DNA of 64,000 bases from QHWK01 sp035259385. Lineage in GTDB: Bacteria; Acidobacteriota; Vicinamibacteria; Vicinamibacterales; CAVVIG01. Below the pieces are notes generated by a model. The model saw only the letters and a list, made by a program, of their open reading frames with translations, ran no database searches and was not told the origin of the DNA. How positions within the stretch are numbered: the first letter of the stretch is position 1; each line of letters begins with the position of its first letter. Below are positions 16,057 to 24,498 of the stretch, one piece after another. A program made the position numbers and the translations under genes. The stretch spans positions 40,593 to 104,592 of the forward strand of contig DATFWL010000088.1 of NCBI GenBank assembly GCA_035259385.1, read 5' to 3'.

Positions 16057-18423
16057 GTGAAAATCCTCGACCGCTATCTCGTCCGTGAGATCGTCGCGCC
16101 GTTCCTGCTGGCGCTGGTCGGTCTCACCTTCGTGCTCATGCTGCCGCCGATCATGCAGAGTCTGGCGCAGCTGATCGCGAAGGGTGTCGCCTGGAACGTC
16201 ATCCTGCGCGTGCTGCTGACGCTCGTCCCGCAGGCGCTGAGCGTCACCATTCCGATGGCGCTGCTCTACGGCGTGCTCTTCGGGCTCGGCCGTTGGTCGG
16301 CGGATCGCGAGTTCGTCGCCCTGCAGGCGTGCGGCGTCAGCGTGTTCCGGATCCTCCGGCCGATCGTGCTCCTCGCGGTTCTCGCCGCCGTGGCGACGGC
16401 GTACGAAACGATCGTCGCGCTGCCCGACGCCAACCAGACATTCCGCCAGGTGACGTTCAACATCGTCGCCTCGGGGGCCGAGAGCGACATCAAGCCGCGC
16501 GTCTTCTACCAGAGTTTCCCGAACCGGGTGCTGTACGCCCGCGACATCCTCAAAGCCGGCGGCTGGCGCGAGATCTTCCTCGCCGATTCGACCCGACCCG
16601 ACGAGACGACGGCGTACGTCGCGGCGGCGGGCCGGCTGATCATCGATCGCGACCGGCAGGCGGTCACGCTGCTGCTCGAGCACGGCAGCTCCTACACGAC
16701 GTTCGTGAAGAAGCCCGAGGAGTGCGACGTCCACGCGTTCGAGCGCATCGTGCTCGACATGGACGCGAACACGGTGTTCCCGCGGACCCAGATCGTCAAG
16801 GGCGACAACGAGAAAACCATCAAGGAGCTGCGGGAGACCGCGGCGCTCAACCGCGAGCGCGGTCAGCCGTTCAACGCCCAGCTCTACACCATCCAGCAGA
16901 AGTTCTCGCTGCCGGCGGCGTGCCTGGTCCTCGCGCTGATCGGGCTCGCGCTCGGGGCGTCCAATCGCAAGGACGGCAAGCTGGCGAGCTTCGCGCTGGG
17001 AACCGGCGTCGTGTTCGTCTACTACGTGCTGCTCTACACGTCGCGCGCGGCGGCGCTCGCCGGGCGGATCTCCCCGACGATCGCGCCGTGGCTGGTGAAC
17101 GTCGTGCTCGGCGTGGCCGGCGTCGCGCTCGTCCTCTGGCGCGCGGGATCGGCCGATCAGCCGATTCGTGTGAGCCTGCCGGCCTTCTGGCGGCGCGGCG
17201 GACGGGCTGCGGACGGTCCGGCCGCCGACGAAGCGAGAGCCGCCGGCCCGCGCGGCGGTCGCGTCGTCGTGGTCATCCGCATTCCGCACGTGAACTGGCC
17301 GCGGCCGAACCTGCTCGACCTCTACGTCGCGCGGCAGTACCTGTCGGTGTTCCTCGTCTCGTTCGTCGCGCTGGTCAGCATCTTCTACATCGCGACGCTG
17401 ATCGATCTCGCCGACAAGGTGCTGGGAGGCGTCGCCAGCACCAGCGTCCTGATCCGGTATTTCTATTTCGCCACACCGCAATACGTCTACTACATCATCC
17501 CGATGGGCGCGCTCGTCGCGACGCTCGTCACGGTCGGCCTGCTCACGAAGAACAGCGAGCTGATCGTTATGCGCGCCTGCGGGATCAGCCTGTACCGATC
17601 GGCGCTGCCGCTGCTGCTCTTCGCGCTGACCTTCAGCGGCGTGCTGTTCGGGCTGCAGGAGCAGGTGCTGTCGGAGTCGAACCGCGAGGCGCAGCGGCTG
17701 AACGCGATCATGCGCGGTTACCCGATGCAGACGGTCGGAGTACTCAACCGGCAGTGGATCATCGGCAAGAGCGGCGACATCTACTGGTATCAGGCGTTCG
17801 ATCCCAAGCGCAATCAGTTCCGGCAGCTCACGATCTTTCACATGTCCGACGCCGGCTGGCAGCTGGATCAGCTGACGTACGCGAACGAGGTCGTGCTCGC
17901 GCACGGGACCAGCGGCGAGGACAGCCTCACCTGGCAGGCGCGCCGAGGCTGGACGCGACAATTCTCGTCCGCGGCGGGTCAGGGCGCGCCGCGCCTGCTC
18001 ATGAACTACCAGCCGTTCGCCGAGAAGCCGGTCTCACTCGAGGCCCCGGCCTACTTCAAGACCGACGATCCGGACGCCGATCGCATGACCTACGCCGAGC
18101 TGAAGAACTACATCGCCGAGCTGAAGGCGAGCGGTTACCACGTCGTGCCCTATCAGGTCTCGCTGCAGCAGAAGCTCGCCTTCCCGTTCGTCGCGATCAT
18201 CATGACGCTGATCGCCGTGCCGTTCGCGGTGACCACCGGCCGCAGCGGCGCCATCTACGGGATCGGGGTGGGGCTGGTGCTGGCGATCGTCTACCGGACG
18301 GCGCTCAGCATCTTTGGGGCGCTCGGCAGCGGCGGCTGGATCGATCCGACGCTCGCCGCCTGGTCGCCCAACATTCTCTTCGGCGCCGCCGCCGCCTGGA
18401 TGTTGCTGACAGTGCGGACATAG
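16057..18423 (+). CDS. Fused LptF-LptG lipopolysaccharide export permease
   Basis: A 788-aa protein made of two complete LptF/LptG permeases in one frame. Half 1 (about residues 1-365) starts MKILDRYLVREIVAPFLLAL, with transmembrane helices and a periplasmic beta-jellyroll between the second and third. Half 2 starts near residue 425 with NLLDLYVARQYLSVFLVSF and ends ILFGAAAAWMLLTVRT. The linker (about 375-420) is Arg/Gly/Ala-rich and presumably cytoplasmic. Each half shows the LptFG coupling region (ACGVSVFRILRP; ACGISLYRSALP) that contacts the LptB ATPase. In E. coli these are separate proteins extracting LPS from the inner membrane. GTG start. The lptB, lptC and lptA genes are not in this window. 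Confidence 0.93.
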   Translation: MKILDRYLVREIVAPFLLALVGLTFVLMLPPIMQSLAQLIAKGVAWNVILRVLLTLVPQALSVTIPMALLYGVLFGLGRWSADREFVALQACGVSVFRILRPIVLLAVLAAVATAYETIVALPDANQTFRQVTFNIVASGAESDIKPRVFYQSFPNRVLYARDILKAGGWREIFLADSTRPDETTAYVAAAGRLIIDRDRQAVTLLLEHGSSYTTFVKKPEECDVHAFERIVLDMDANTVFPRTQIVKGDNEKTIKELRETAALNRERGQPFNAQLYTIQQKFSLPAACLVLALIGLALGASNRKDGKLASFALGTGVVFVYYVLLYTSRAAALAGRISPTIAPWLVNVVLGVAGVALVLWRAGSADQPIRVSLPAFWRRGGRAADGPAADEARAAGPRGGRVVVVIRIPHVNWPRPNLLDLYVARQYLSVFLVSFVALVSIFYIATLIDLADKVLGGVASTSVLIRYFYFATPQYVYYIIPMGALVATLVTVGLLTKNSELIVMRACGISLYRSALPLLLFALTFSGVLFGLQEQVLSESNREAQRLNAIMRGYPMQTVGVLNRQWIIGKSGDIYWYQAFDPKRNQFRQLTIFHMSDAGWQLDQLTYANEVVLAHGTSGEDSLTWQARRGWTRQFSSAAGQGAPRLLMNYQPFAEKPVSLEAPAYFKTDDPDADRMTYAELKNYIAELKASGYHVVPYQVSLQQKLAFPFVAIIMTLIAVPFAVTTGRSGAIYGIGVGLVLAIVYRTALSIFGALGSGGWIDPTLAAWSPNILFGAAAAWMLLTVRT

Positions 18424-18436
18424 TCGCGCCGGCTGC

Positions 18437-18570
18437 AATTAAGAATTGAGAATTTAGAATTAAGAATTCGTACTCGGGTCCGGCGATTCAGGAGATGCGC
18501 TGCGCTCCGGTTATCTGAGACTCTCGAACAGGTGTTCGAATTCTTAATTCTTCATTCCGAATTCTTAATT
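18437..18570. repeat. AT-rich heptad inverted repeat between lptFG and PHP gene (copy 2)
   Basis: Arms of 34 bases (18437-18470 and 18537-18570) are reverse complements with four mismatches, separated by 66 bases. The left arm reads as 7-base units GAATTGA, GAATTTA, GAATTAA, GAATTCG. The genes on either side converge. The spacer shows no further repeat. Confidence 0.85.
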
Positions 18571-18588
18571 CGCCTCTGCAGGCCGCGG

Positions 18589-20316
18589 TCAGTGTTCTAG
18601 CGTAGCACTCCGCAGCCAGATCCGTCCCGAATCGCCCGGCTTTGTGTTGGTCGCGTCGACGACCAACAGGATGCTGCGGATTGCGGCCAGATCGGGGTGC
18701 AACGGCGTCGACGGTTCGACCGGTGTCAGGTCGTCGAAGTAGATGGTGTGCTCCTGCTGGACGGTATCGGCGTAAATCGATCGCTGCCAGCGCTGCTGCT
18801 CGCCGCTGGCCCCGCCGCCGCGCAGCTGGACCGATACGCGCATCGGATGCTCGGCGCGGATGGAGAATGAGAAGCGATCGCTCGCGGCGACGCCTTGCGG
18901 CGTGTCGTAGACGAGCGCCACGACCTGCCCCACCGAAGCGCCGCCCGCGAGCCCGTAGCGGAAGCGCAAATCGGCGGTGTTGACGAGCGGCGCCGCCTCG
19001 ACTGCCGTGAGCGACGTCGGGTCGTGCTCGGTCCGCCATCCGGCGGTGGTCCTGCCGTCGAAAATCGCCTCGTGAATCGTGGCGGGCGGCCGCGCGAGCG
19101 CGGCTGCGGCTGCCACGGGACCGCGCACGTAGATCGGGTTGCTGCGGAGCCAGGTCAGCGGGTTCGGCTGGCCGGTTGCGCGGATCTCGACCCAGTACAC
19201 GGCTGGCTCGCCGCTCGTCCCGACGCTGAACTGAGGCTCGTGATGGTCGCCGCTCAGGACGCTCGTCCCTTTCCAGACATTCGTCGTGAACGCCGCGGGC
19301 GCGTTGCTGCGAACCGCGAGCGTGATCGGCCCGCCGGTGCCGATCTCGTCGCCCTCGTGGACCGTGCCGTGATCGTTCGACGCCGTGAACTCGAACGAGG
19401 CGGGCGTGGCCACGGCGTCGACGGCCGCATACAGGTGGCCGCTGCGGATGGCCCGCATCAGGACCGCCGCGTCGGCAGAGGCATTGGAGCCTGACAGCGG
19501 GCGATCGGTCCGCACGTGAACCGACAGCACCCGGAAGGACGGCTCGTACCCGGGAAACGGCAGGGCGAATCGCGAGTCTCCCGGGTCGGCGTTCCTCGGG
19601 GCGATCTTCGCGTGCGCATCGGCGCCCGCAATCGCGACGACGCGGCGGCGGCGCGTGGCCGACTCCCAGTTCATCACAGCACGGCTCGGCTGAATGAGGC
19701 TGGCGATCGACTCTGCCGGTCTATACCGGTAGTCGAGAAGCGCGAACACCAGCCGCTTTCGTGCGGTCCATTTCATGTCCGACGATTTCGCCGCGTCCAT
19801 CCACAGACGCCAGGCGGTGTCCGGGTTGAGGAGCTCGATGCCGTCGAAGGGCGCCGTCCACTCGCGCCATTTGAGCTCCGGCTTCGGCGAATCGGGATGC
19901 GCGGCGATGCCGAAGCCGCCGAGCCGCCGCACATCCTCGACCACGTCGCGCGCTTCGCCGGCGAGCGGATACGGGGACGGAGGCATGTCGATCGCGATGT
20001 AGTGCCCGCCGGCCGTGCTGATTTCGACGGCGTCCAGGCACAGCACGCCGGACCGATATTGCGGCGGGTCCGGGCGCCGTGTCGCGTCACCGTGGTCGGT
20101 GAAGACGAGGAACTTCAGCCCGGCGCGCGCAGCGGCGGCGGCGATTTCGTCGGGGCCGCTCAGGCCGTCCGAGCGGTTGGTGTGGACGTGGAGGACGCCA
20201 GGCACGGTGCCGTCGACAGCAGGCGCGAGCGTGAGCGCGCGCGGCGGCGCGGTGACGGCTACCAAAACAACAACGGCGGCCACGAGGGCCGCCATTGCGA
20301 TGAGGAACTTCTTCAC
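18589..20316 (-). CDS. Exported PHP-domain phosphoesterase-like protein
   Basis: A 575-aa protein with an N-terminal hydrophobic segment (MKKFLIAMAALVAAVVVLVA; GTG start), so membrane-anchored or exported. The PHP metal-site motifs are visible: LHVHTNRSDG (HxH), VFTDHGDATR, VEISTAGGHYIA, GIAAHPDSPKP and AGADAHAK. PHP domains hydrolyse phosphoesters, but the substrate is unknown. The C-terminal 250 residues are beta-rich (residues about 320-400, then 430-575, including RFSFSIRAEHPMRVSVQLRG) and resemble a carbohydrate-binding-like sandwich; this part is inference. It lies alone on the minus strand and converges with lptFG. Confidence 0.8.
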   Translation of the reverse strand: MKKFLIAMAALVAAVVVLVAVTAPPRALTLAPAVDGTVPGVLHVHTNRSDGLSGPDEIAAAAARAGLKFLVFTDHGDATRRPDPPQYRSGVLCLDAVEISTAGGHYIAIDMPPSPYPLAGEARDVVEDVRRLGGFGIAAHPDSPKPELKWREWTAPFDGIELLNPDTAWRLWMDAAKSSDMKWTARKRLVFALLDYRYRPAESIASLIQPSRAVMNWESATRRRRVVAIAGADAHAKIAPRNADPGDSRFALPFPGYEPSFRVLSVHVRTDRPLSGSNASADAAVLMRAIRSGHLYAAVDAVATPASFEFTASNDHGTVHEGDEIGTGGPITLAVRSNAPAAFTTNVWKGTSVLSGDHHEPQFSVGTSGEPAVYWVEIRATGQPNPLTWLRSNPIYVRGPVAAAAALARPPATIHEAIFDGRTTAGWRTEHDPTSLTAVEAAPLVNTADLRFRYGLAGGASVGQVVALVYDTPQGVAASDRFSFSIRAEHPMRVSVQLRGGGASGEQQRWQRSIYADTVQQEHTIYFDDLTPVEPSTPLHPDLAAIRSILLVVDATNTKPGDSGRIWLRSATLEH

Positions 20317-20340
20317 TGAGACGATATCGGACGTGGAGGT

Positions 20341-20376
20341 GCGGCCTTCAGGCCCGGCCGCCCTGGAAGGCGGGCC
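20341..20376 (-). terminator. GC-rich hairpin downstream of metK
   Basis: GCGGCCttcaggcccGGCCGC-type palindromic sequence (20341-20361) with a second related arm (to 20376) lies 22 bases past the metK stop. It can fold on either strand. There is no T-run, so it may be a transcript 3'-end hairpin rather than a classical terminator. Confidence 0.4.
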
Positions 20377-20397
20377 CCTGCACGTACGCGGAGCGCT

Positions 20398-21549
20398 TCA
20401 GAGCCCGGCGCGCGACTTCAGCGCTGCCGCCCTGTCGGTCCGCTCCCACGTGAATTCGGGCTCGCTGCGGCCGAAGTGACCGAACGCGGCGGTCTTCCTG
20501 TAAATCGGACGCCGCAGGTCGAGGTCCTCCATGATGCCGCGGGGCGTGAGCTTGAAGTGCTCGCGCACGAGCTCGGTGATCTTCTCCTCCGGAATGCGGC
20601 CGGTGCCCTCGGTGTGCACCATCACCGACACCGGATCGGCGACGCCGATGGCGTAGGCCAGCTGCACCAGCGCGCGATCGGCAATGCCGGCCGCGACGAC
20701 GTTCTTTGCGATGTACCGCGCCATGTAGCAGGCCGAACGATCGACCTTCGTCGGATCCTTGCCGGAGAACGCGCCGCCGCCGTGCGGCGCGGCGCCGCCA
20801 TACGTATCGACGATGATCTTGCGGCCGGTCACCCCGGCGTCGCCGTGCGGTCCGCCGACGACGAACCGGCCGGTCGGGTTCACGTAGACCTTGGTGTTGG
20901 TGTCCATCAGCTCCGCGGGAATCACGCGCGAGATGATCTTCTCGATCACGTCTTCCTTCATCGTTTCCTGGGTGACGAGCGGGCTGTGCTGGCTGGAGAC
21001 GACGACCGCGTCGACGCGAATGGGACGGCTGCCGTCGTATTCGACGGTGACCTGCGACTTGCCATCGGGGCGGAGGTATTCGAGAACGCCGTCCCGCCGC
21101 GCGCACGAGAGGCCCTTGGTCAGCCGGTGCGCGAGCTGGATCGGCAACGGCATCAGCTCTTCGGTCTCCGTGCACGCGAAGCCGAACATCAGGCCTTGAT
21201 CGCCGGCGCCGCCGGTATCGACGCCCATCGCGATGTCGGGCGACTGGCTGTGAATCGACGACAGGACCGCGCAGGTTTCCGCGTCGAAGCCGTACTTGCC
21301 GCGGTTGTAGCCGATCTCGTTGATCGTTCCGCGCACCACGTCCTGGAAGTCGACGTAGGCGCTGGTGGTGATTTCACCAGCGACCACGGCCAGGCCGGTC
21401 GTGACGAGCGTCTCGCAGGCGACGCGGCTGACGGGGTCCTGCGCGAGGATGGCGTCGAGAATGGAATCGGAAATCTGGTCGGCGATTTTGTCGGGGTGTC
21501 CTTCGGTGACCGATTCAGACGTAAAAAGATGCCGTCCCTTACGGCTCAT
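20398..21549 (-). CDS. metK: S-adenosylmethionine synthetase
   Basis: A 383-aa enzyme making SAM from methionine and ATP. All three family domains are present: HLFTSESVTEGHPDKIADQI at the N-terminus, the GAGDQGLMFGFACTET loop (methionine and ATP site), and GGGAFSGKDPTKVDRSACYM near the C-terminal third. Length matches the usual 380-400 aa. It is 80 bases downstream of the xer gene on the same strand, with two hairpins in that leader, and may be cotranscribed or have its own control. Confidence 0.97.
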   Translation of the reverse strand: MSRKGRHLFTSESVTEGHPDKIADQISDSILDAILAQDPVSRVACETLVTTGLAVVAGEITTSAYVDFQDVVRGTINEIGYNRGKYGFDAETCAVLSSIHSQSPDIAMGVDTGGAGDQGLMFGFACTETEELMPLPIQLAHRLTKGLSCARRDGVLEYLRPDGKSQVTVEYDGSRPIRVDAVVVSSQHSPLVTQETMKEDVIEKIISRVIPAELMDTNTKVYVNPTGRFVVGGPHGDAGVTGRKIIVDTYGGAAPHGGGAFSGKDPTKVDRSACYMARYIAKNVVAAGIADRALVQLAYAIGVADPVSVMVHTEGTGRIPEEKITELVREHFKLTPRGIMEDLDLRRPIYRKTAAFGHFGRSEPEFTWERTDRAAALKSRAGL

Positions 21550-21554
21550 GCCGT

Positions 21555-21616
21555 GTGCTCCTTCTCATCCGGCGCGGGCCGGACACTACGTGACGTTTCC
21601 CCGCGCGGGAAACGGT
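21555..21616 (-). promoter_or_regulatory. Two-hairpin leader upstream of metK
   Basis: On the minus strand the leader holds CGTTTCCC-GCGCG-GGGAAACG (perfect 8-base stem, 21596-21615) and then GTCCGGC-CCGC-GCCGGA (21565-21583), just before the AGAAGGAGCAC ribosome site. The second stem resembles palindromes elsewhere in the window (27474-27539). I could not match it to a known SAM riboswitch class. Confidence 0.4.
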
Positions 21617-21629
21617 TAAGTCTAGCAGA

Positions 21630-22523
21630 TCAGGCGCGGGGGTGGAAACGATCGTAGACCGTGCGCAGCCGCGCATCGAGCACGTGCGTGTAGATCTGCG
21701 TCGTCGACAGATCGGCGTGGCCGAGCATCAGTTGGATCGCACGGAGGTCGGCGCCGCGCTCGAGCAGGTGCGTCGCGAAGGAGTGGCGCAGCACGTGCGG
21801 ACTCAGCGTCCGCGGCAGATTGGCGGCGCGGGCGTAGCGCTTCAGGATCTTCCAGAATCCGACGCGGCTCAGCGGCCCGCCGCGCGCGTTCACGAACAGG
21901 CGCGGCGACGTCCGTTCTCTCAGCAGCTCCCGGCGGGCGCCGGACTGGTACTTCCGAATCCAGTCGCTCGCCTGTTCGCCGATCGGGATCAGCCGCTCCT
22001 TGCTGCCCTTCCCTACGCACGTCATGTAGTGCTCGGCCAGGTGCAGGTCGGCGAGCCGCACGTTCACCAGCTCGCTGACGCGGACGCCGGTCGCATACAG
22101 CAGTTCGATCAGCGCGCGATCGCGCAGACCGAGCGGCGTCGAGACATCCGGCTGGGCGATCAGCGTGTCGACTTCCTCCAGCGTCAGAAACGTCGGCAGC
22201 GCCGGCCAGGCGCGCGGCGGCCGCAGATCGTCGGCCGGATTCCGGCTGAGCCGGCGATCGAGGACGAGGAAGCGATAGAAGCCGCGGATTGCCGCGACCC
22301 GCCTTGCCACCGAGCGCGGTGACAGGCCGCTGCTGCGCTGTTGGCGGACGAAGGCTTCGAGCGACGCGCGGTCGAGCGCCTCGACGGTGCATCCGGCGCC
22401 GCTGGCGTACTCGGCCAGCGCCACGAGATCGCGCGCGTAGCTCTCGAGCGTGTGATCGGCGAGCCGCCGCTCGACGCGCAGGTGGTCCAGATAGGCGTCG
22501 ACGGACGCGGTGGGAGCCGTCAT
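21630..22523 (-). CDS. xerD: Tyrosine recombinase XerC/XerD
   Basis: A 297-aa site-specific recombinase of the chromosome-dimer-resolution type. The N-terminal SAM-like DNA-binding domain (VDAYLDHLRVERRLADHTLE) is followed by the catalytic domain with Arg in LYATGVRVSELVNVRL, Lys in GKGSKERLIPIG, HVLRHSFATHLLERGADLR (His and Arg), LGHADLSTTQIYTH (His) and the Tyr nucleophile. The start at ATG 22523 removes 12 upstream residues of the open frame. Length and lack of accessory domains favour a housekeeping Xer over a phage integrase. XerC and XerD cannot be separated with certainty by eye. No dif site was identified nearby. Confidence 0.9.
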   Translation of the reverse strand: MTAPTASVDAYLDHLRVERRLADHTLESYARDLVALAEYASGAGCTVEALDRASLEAFVRQQRSSGLSPRSVARRVAAIRGFYRFLVLDRRLSRNPADDLRPPRAWPALPTFLTLEEVDTLIAQPDVSTPLGLRDRALIELLYATGVRVSELVNVRLADLHLAEHYMTCVGKGSKERLIPIGEQASDWIRKYQSGARRELLRERTSPRLFVNARGGPLSRVGFWKILKRYARAANLPRTLSPHVLRHSFATHLLERGADLRAIQLMLGHADLSTTQIYTHVLDARLRTVYDRFHPRA

Positions 22524-22644
22524 CAGCCGCGTGCCGCGGGTGCCGTCATCGCTGCCCACCAGTCTACAGCGGGTGGCGCCGCCGCCTGACTGCCATCAGT
22601 CGACTGTGCTAGTATTCGCCGCTTGTTCCAGAGGTCCTGACCGA

Positions 22645-23589
22645 ATGCCGTCCCGTTCGAAGTGGCAGTCGCTTCCGACCGAACAGATCAATCCTGCCAC
22701 GCTCGCCATCGACAAGCTCTCCCCCGCCGACATCGTGGAAGGCATGCTGAACGAGGATCGCAAGATGCTCGCGGCGGTGCAGCGGGAGAAGGATCGCATC
22801 GCGGTCGGCGTCGACATCATCACGCAGGCGCTGCGCAAGAACGGCCGCATCATCTTCGTCGGCGCCGGAACCAGCGGCCGGCTCGGCATCCTCGAGTCGG
22901 CGGAGATGCCGCCGACCTTCGGCACCGATCCCGACCTGGTCCAGGCGATCATGGCTGGTGGCAAGGGCGCGATCCTCAAAGCTCGCGAAGGCGTGGAGGA
23001 CAACTACGAGGAAGGGATGCGCTCGGTCAATCGGCTGCGGCCGACGAAGAAAGATGTCGTGATCGGCGTGTCGGCGAGCGGGATGACGCAGTTCGTCCGC
23101 GGTGCGCTGACGCGCGCGCGGCGCGCCGGATCCAAGATCATCTTCGTCACCTGCGATCCGCGCACGGAGTTGCAGACCTTCGTCGATTTGACGATTGCGC
23201 CGGCCGTCGGCCCCGAGGTGATCGCCGGCTCGACCCGCCTCAAGGCGGGCACTGCGACCAAGATCGTTCTCAACATGCTCACCACCGCGGCGATGGTCCG
23301 CATCGGGAAGACCTACGGCAACCTGATGGTCGACGTCCAGATGGGATCGGAGAAGCTGAAGGATCGCGCCCGCCGCATCATCGGCATCGTCACTGGCCTG
23401 GAGTACGACGATTCCGATACGCTGCTGCGGAAGGCGCACTGGAACGTGAAGGCGGCGATCGTGATGCAGAAGGGCCACCTCACCTACGCGCAGGCGCTGT
23501 CGCGCCTCCGCCGCGCGCACGATTTCGTCCGCGATGCCATCGGCGAGGACGTCGAGACGCGGCTGAAAGAGCTGCTGAAAGTCGGGTAG
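22645..23589 (+). CDS. murQ: N-acetylmuramic acid 6-phosphate etherase
   Basis: A 314-aa lyase that removes the lactyl ether of MurNAc-6-phosphate to give GlcNAc-6-phosphate and lactate, a step of peptidoglycan recycling. The SIS-domain signature is plain: IIFVGAGTSGRLGILESAEM PP, then GGKGAILKAREGVEDNYEEG and ASGMTQFVRGALTRAR. The C-terminal region carries GTATKIVLNMLTTAAMVRIG and YGNLMVDVQ. The start at ATG 22645 has a GAGG ribosome site and gives the normal length; the open frame extends upstream as an artefact. Neighbouring nagB and a BadF-type kinase fit one catabolic route. It is divergent from xerD and convergent with nagB. Confidence 0.95.
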   Translation: MPSRSKWQSLPTEQINPATLAIDKLSPADIVEGMLNEDRKMLAAVQREKDRIAVGVDIITQALRKNGRIIFVGAGTSGRLGILESAEMPPTFGTDPDLVQAIMAGGKGAILKAREGVEDNYEEGMRSVNRLRPTKKDVVIGVSASGMTQFVRGALTRARRAGSKIIFVTCDPRTELQTFVDLTIAPAVGPEVIAGSTRLKAGTATKIVLNMLTTAAMVRIGKTYGNLMVDVQMGSEKLKDRARRIIGIVTGLEYDDSDTLLRKAHWNVKAAIVMQKGHLTYAQALSRLRRAHDFVRDAIGEDVETRLKELLKVG

Positions 23590-23593
23590 CGGC

Positions 23594-23676
23594 AATTAAG
23601 AATTCGGAATTGAGAATTAAGAATTCGTGCGACGCGACCGCTCGAATTCCTAATTCTTACTTCTTAATTCCCAATT
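23594..23676. repeat. AT-rich heptad hairpin between murQ and nagB (copy 3)
   Basis: Arms of 34 bases (23594-23627 and 23643-23676) pair imperfectly (about 8 mismatches) around a 15-base spacer. Left units read GAATTCG, GAATTGA, GAATTAA, GAATTCG. The right arm supplies the nagB stop codon (TAA), so the element reaches into the 3' end of a coding sequence. As in copies 1 and 2, the genes converge. Confidence 0.8.
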
Positions 23677-24410
23677 ACGTGAGCATTTCCCGCGGCAGCC
23701 CCGTCCACCCACACCTCCGCGTTGGCGTGCAACTGCAGGAACGATGCGGGCAGGTGCGGTGTGACTGGACCCTCGATCATGCGCTCGACGCAGCGTGCCT
23801 TCGAGGCGCCGGTCGCGATCAGCACGATGCGGCGGGCCTGAAGGATCGTCGCCATCCCCATCGACAGGGCCCGGCGCGGTACCGCGCTCACCCGGTTGCC
23901 GAACAGCGCCGCGTTGGCGTGCCTCGTCGCCTCCGTGAGCCGCGTGCAGTGGGTGCGCGCGGCGAGCGCGCGTCCCGGCTCGTTGAAGCCGACATGGCCG
24001 TTCAGGCCGAGGCCGAGGATCTGGATGTCGATGCCGCCGGCGCGCGCGATCGCGCGCTCGTAGCGGAGGCACTCGCGCCCCACGTCGGTCGCGGCGCCGT
24101 TCAGAAAATGAATCCGCCACGACGCGATGTTCACGTGATCGAACAGGTGCCGCTCCATGAAGGCCCGATAACTGCGCGGATCGCTCGACTCGAGTCCGAG
24201 AAACTCGTCGAGGTTGAAGGTGGTCGCCTCTCGAAGGTCGACGCGCGTCGACCGGTACAGGCGAACGAGTTCTTCGTAGAAGGGAATCGGCGTTCTGCCA
24301 GTGGGAAGGCCAATCACCAGCCGCGGATTGACGGCCAGGCGGCGGGCGACGTCGCGCGCCAGCGCTCGTGCGAGTGCGTCCGCGCTGCTGAAGACGCGGA
24401 CGCGTGTCAT
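23664..24410 (-). CDS. nagB: Glucosamine-6-phosphate deaminase
   Basis: A 248-aa enzyme converting glucosamine-6-phosphate to fructose-6-phosphate and ammonia, joining amino-sugar breakdown to glycolysis. Family blocks: VIGLPTGRTPIPFYEELVRL, TTFNLDEFLGL (catalytic Asp region), SYRAFMERHLFDHV and GLGLNGHVGFNEPG (general base His region). The start is ATG 24410; the longer open frame reads through an inverted repeat. No Shine-Dalgarno sequence precedes this ATG, and the codon lies in the arm of a 26-base hairpin, so translation may be controlled or coupled to the upstream kinase. A nagA deacetylase is not visible in the window. Confidence 0.93.
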   Translation of the reverse strand: MTRVRVFSSADALARALARDVARRLAVNPRLVIGLPTGRTPIPFYEELVRLYRSTRVDLREATTFNLDEFLGLESSDPRSYRAFMERHLFDHVNIASWRIHFLNGAATDVGRECLRYERAIARAGGIDIQILGLGLNGHVGFNEPGRALAARTHCTRLTEATRHANAALFGNRVSAVPRRALSMGMATILQARRIVLIATGASKARCVERMIEGPVTPHLPASFLQLHANAEVWVDGAAAGNAHVIGN

Positions 24411-24498
24411 GGCTGATGGCTGAGGGCTGATCGCATATGGTTGATGGTCCATTAACCATTACGCCATAGCCATCAGCCCTCAGCCCTCAGCCATGACA
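24405..24498 (-). repeat. Heptad hairpin covering the kinase stop and the nagB start
   Basis: Arms 24405-24430 and 24473-24498 (26 bases each) are reverse complements with one mismatch. They consist of 7-base units (GGCTGAT, GGCTGAG, GGCTGAT; TCAGCCC, TCAGCCC, TCAGCCA). The interval between them holds a second imperfect 23-base palindrome (24437-24459). In the minus-strand transcript the distal arm contains the nagB start codon, and the proximal arm contains the kinase stop codon. Confidence 0.85.

Noticed and set aside
16293..18449. A second long frame inside the lptFG fusion
   Set aside because: Arg/Ala-rich composition and no family motif; it is the shifted frame of the permease gene.
21555..21616. 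A SAM riboswitch upstream of metK
   Set aside because: I see two hairpins but not the conserved cores of the SAM riboswitch classes I know, so only a generic leader is recorded.
21630..22523. A phage or integron integrase
   Set aside because: Length, family motifs and housekeeping neighbours fit chromosomal XerC/D. No att repeats or cassette genes were found.
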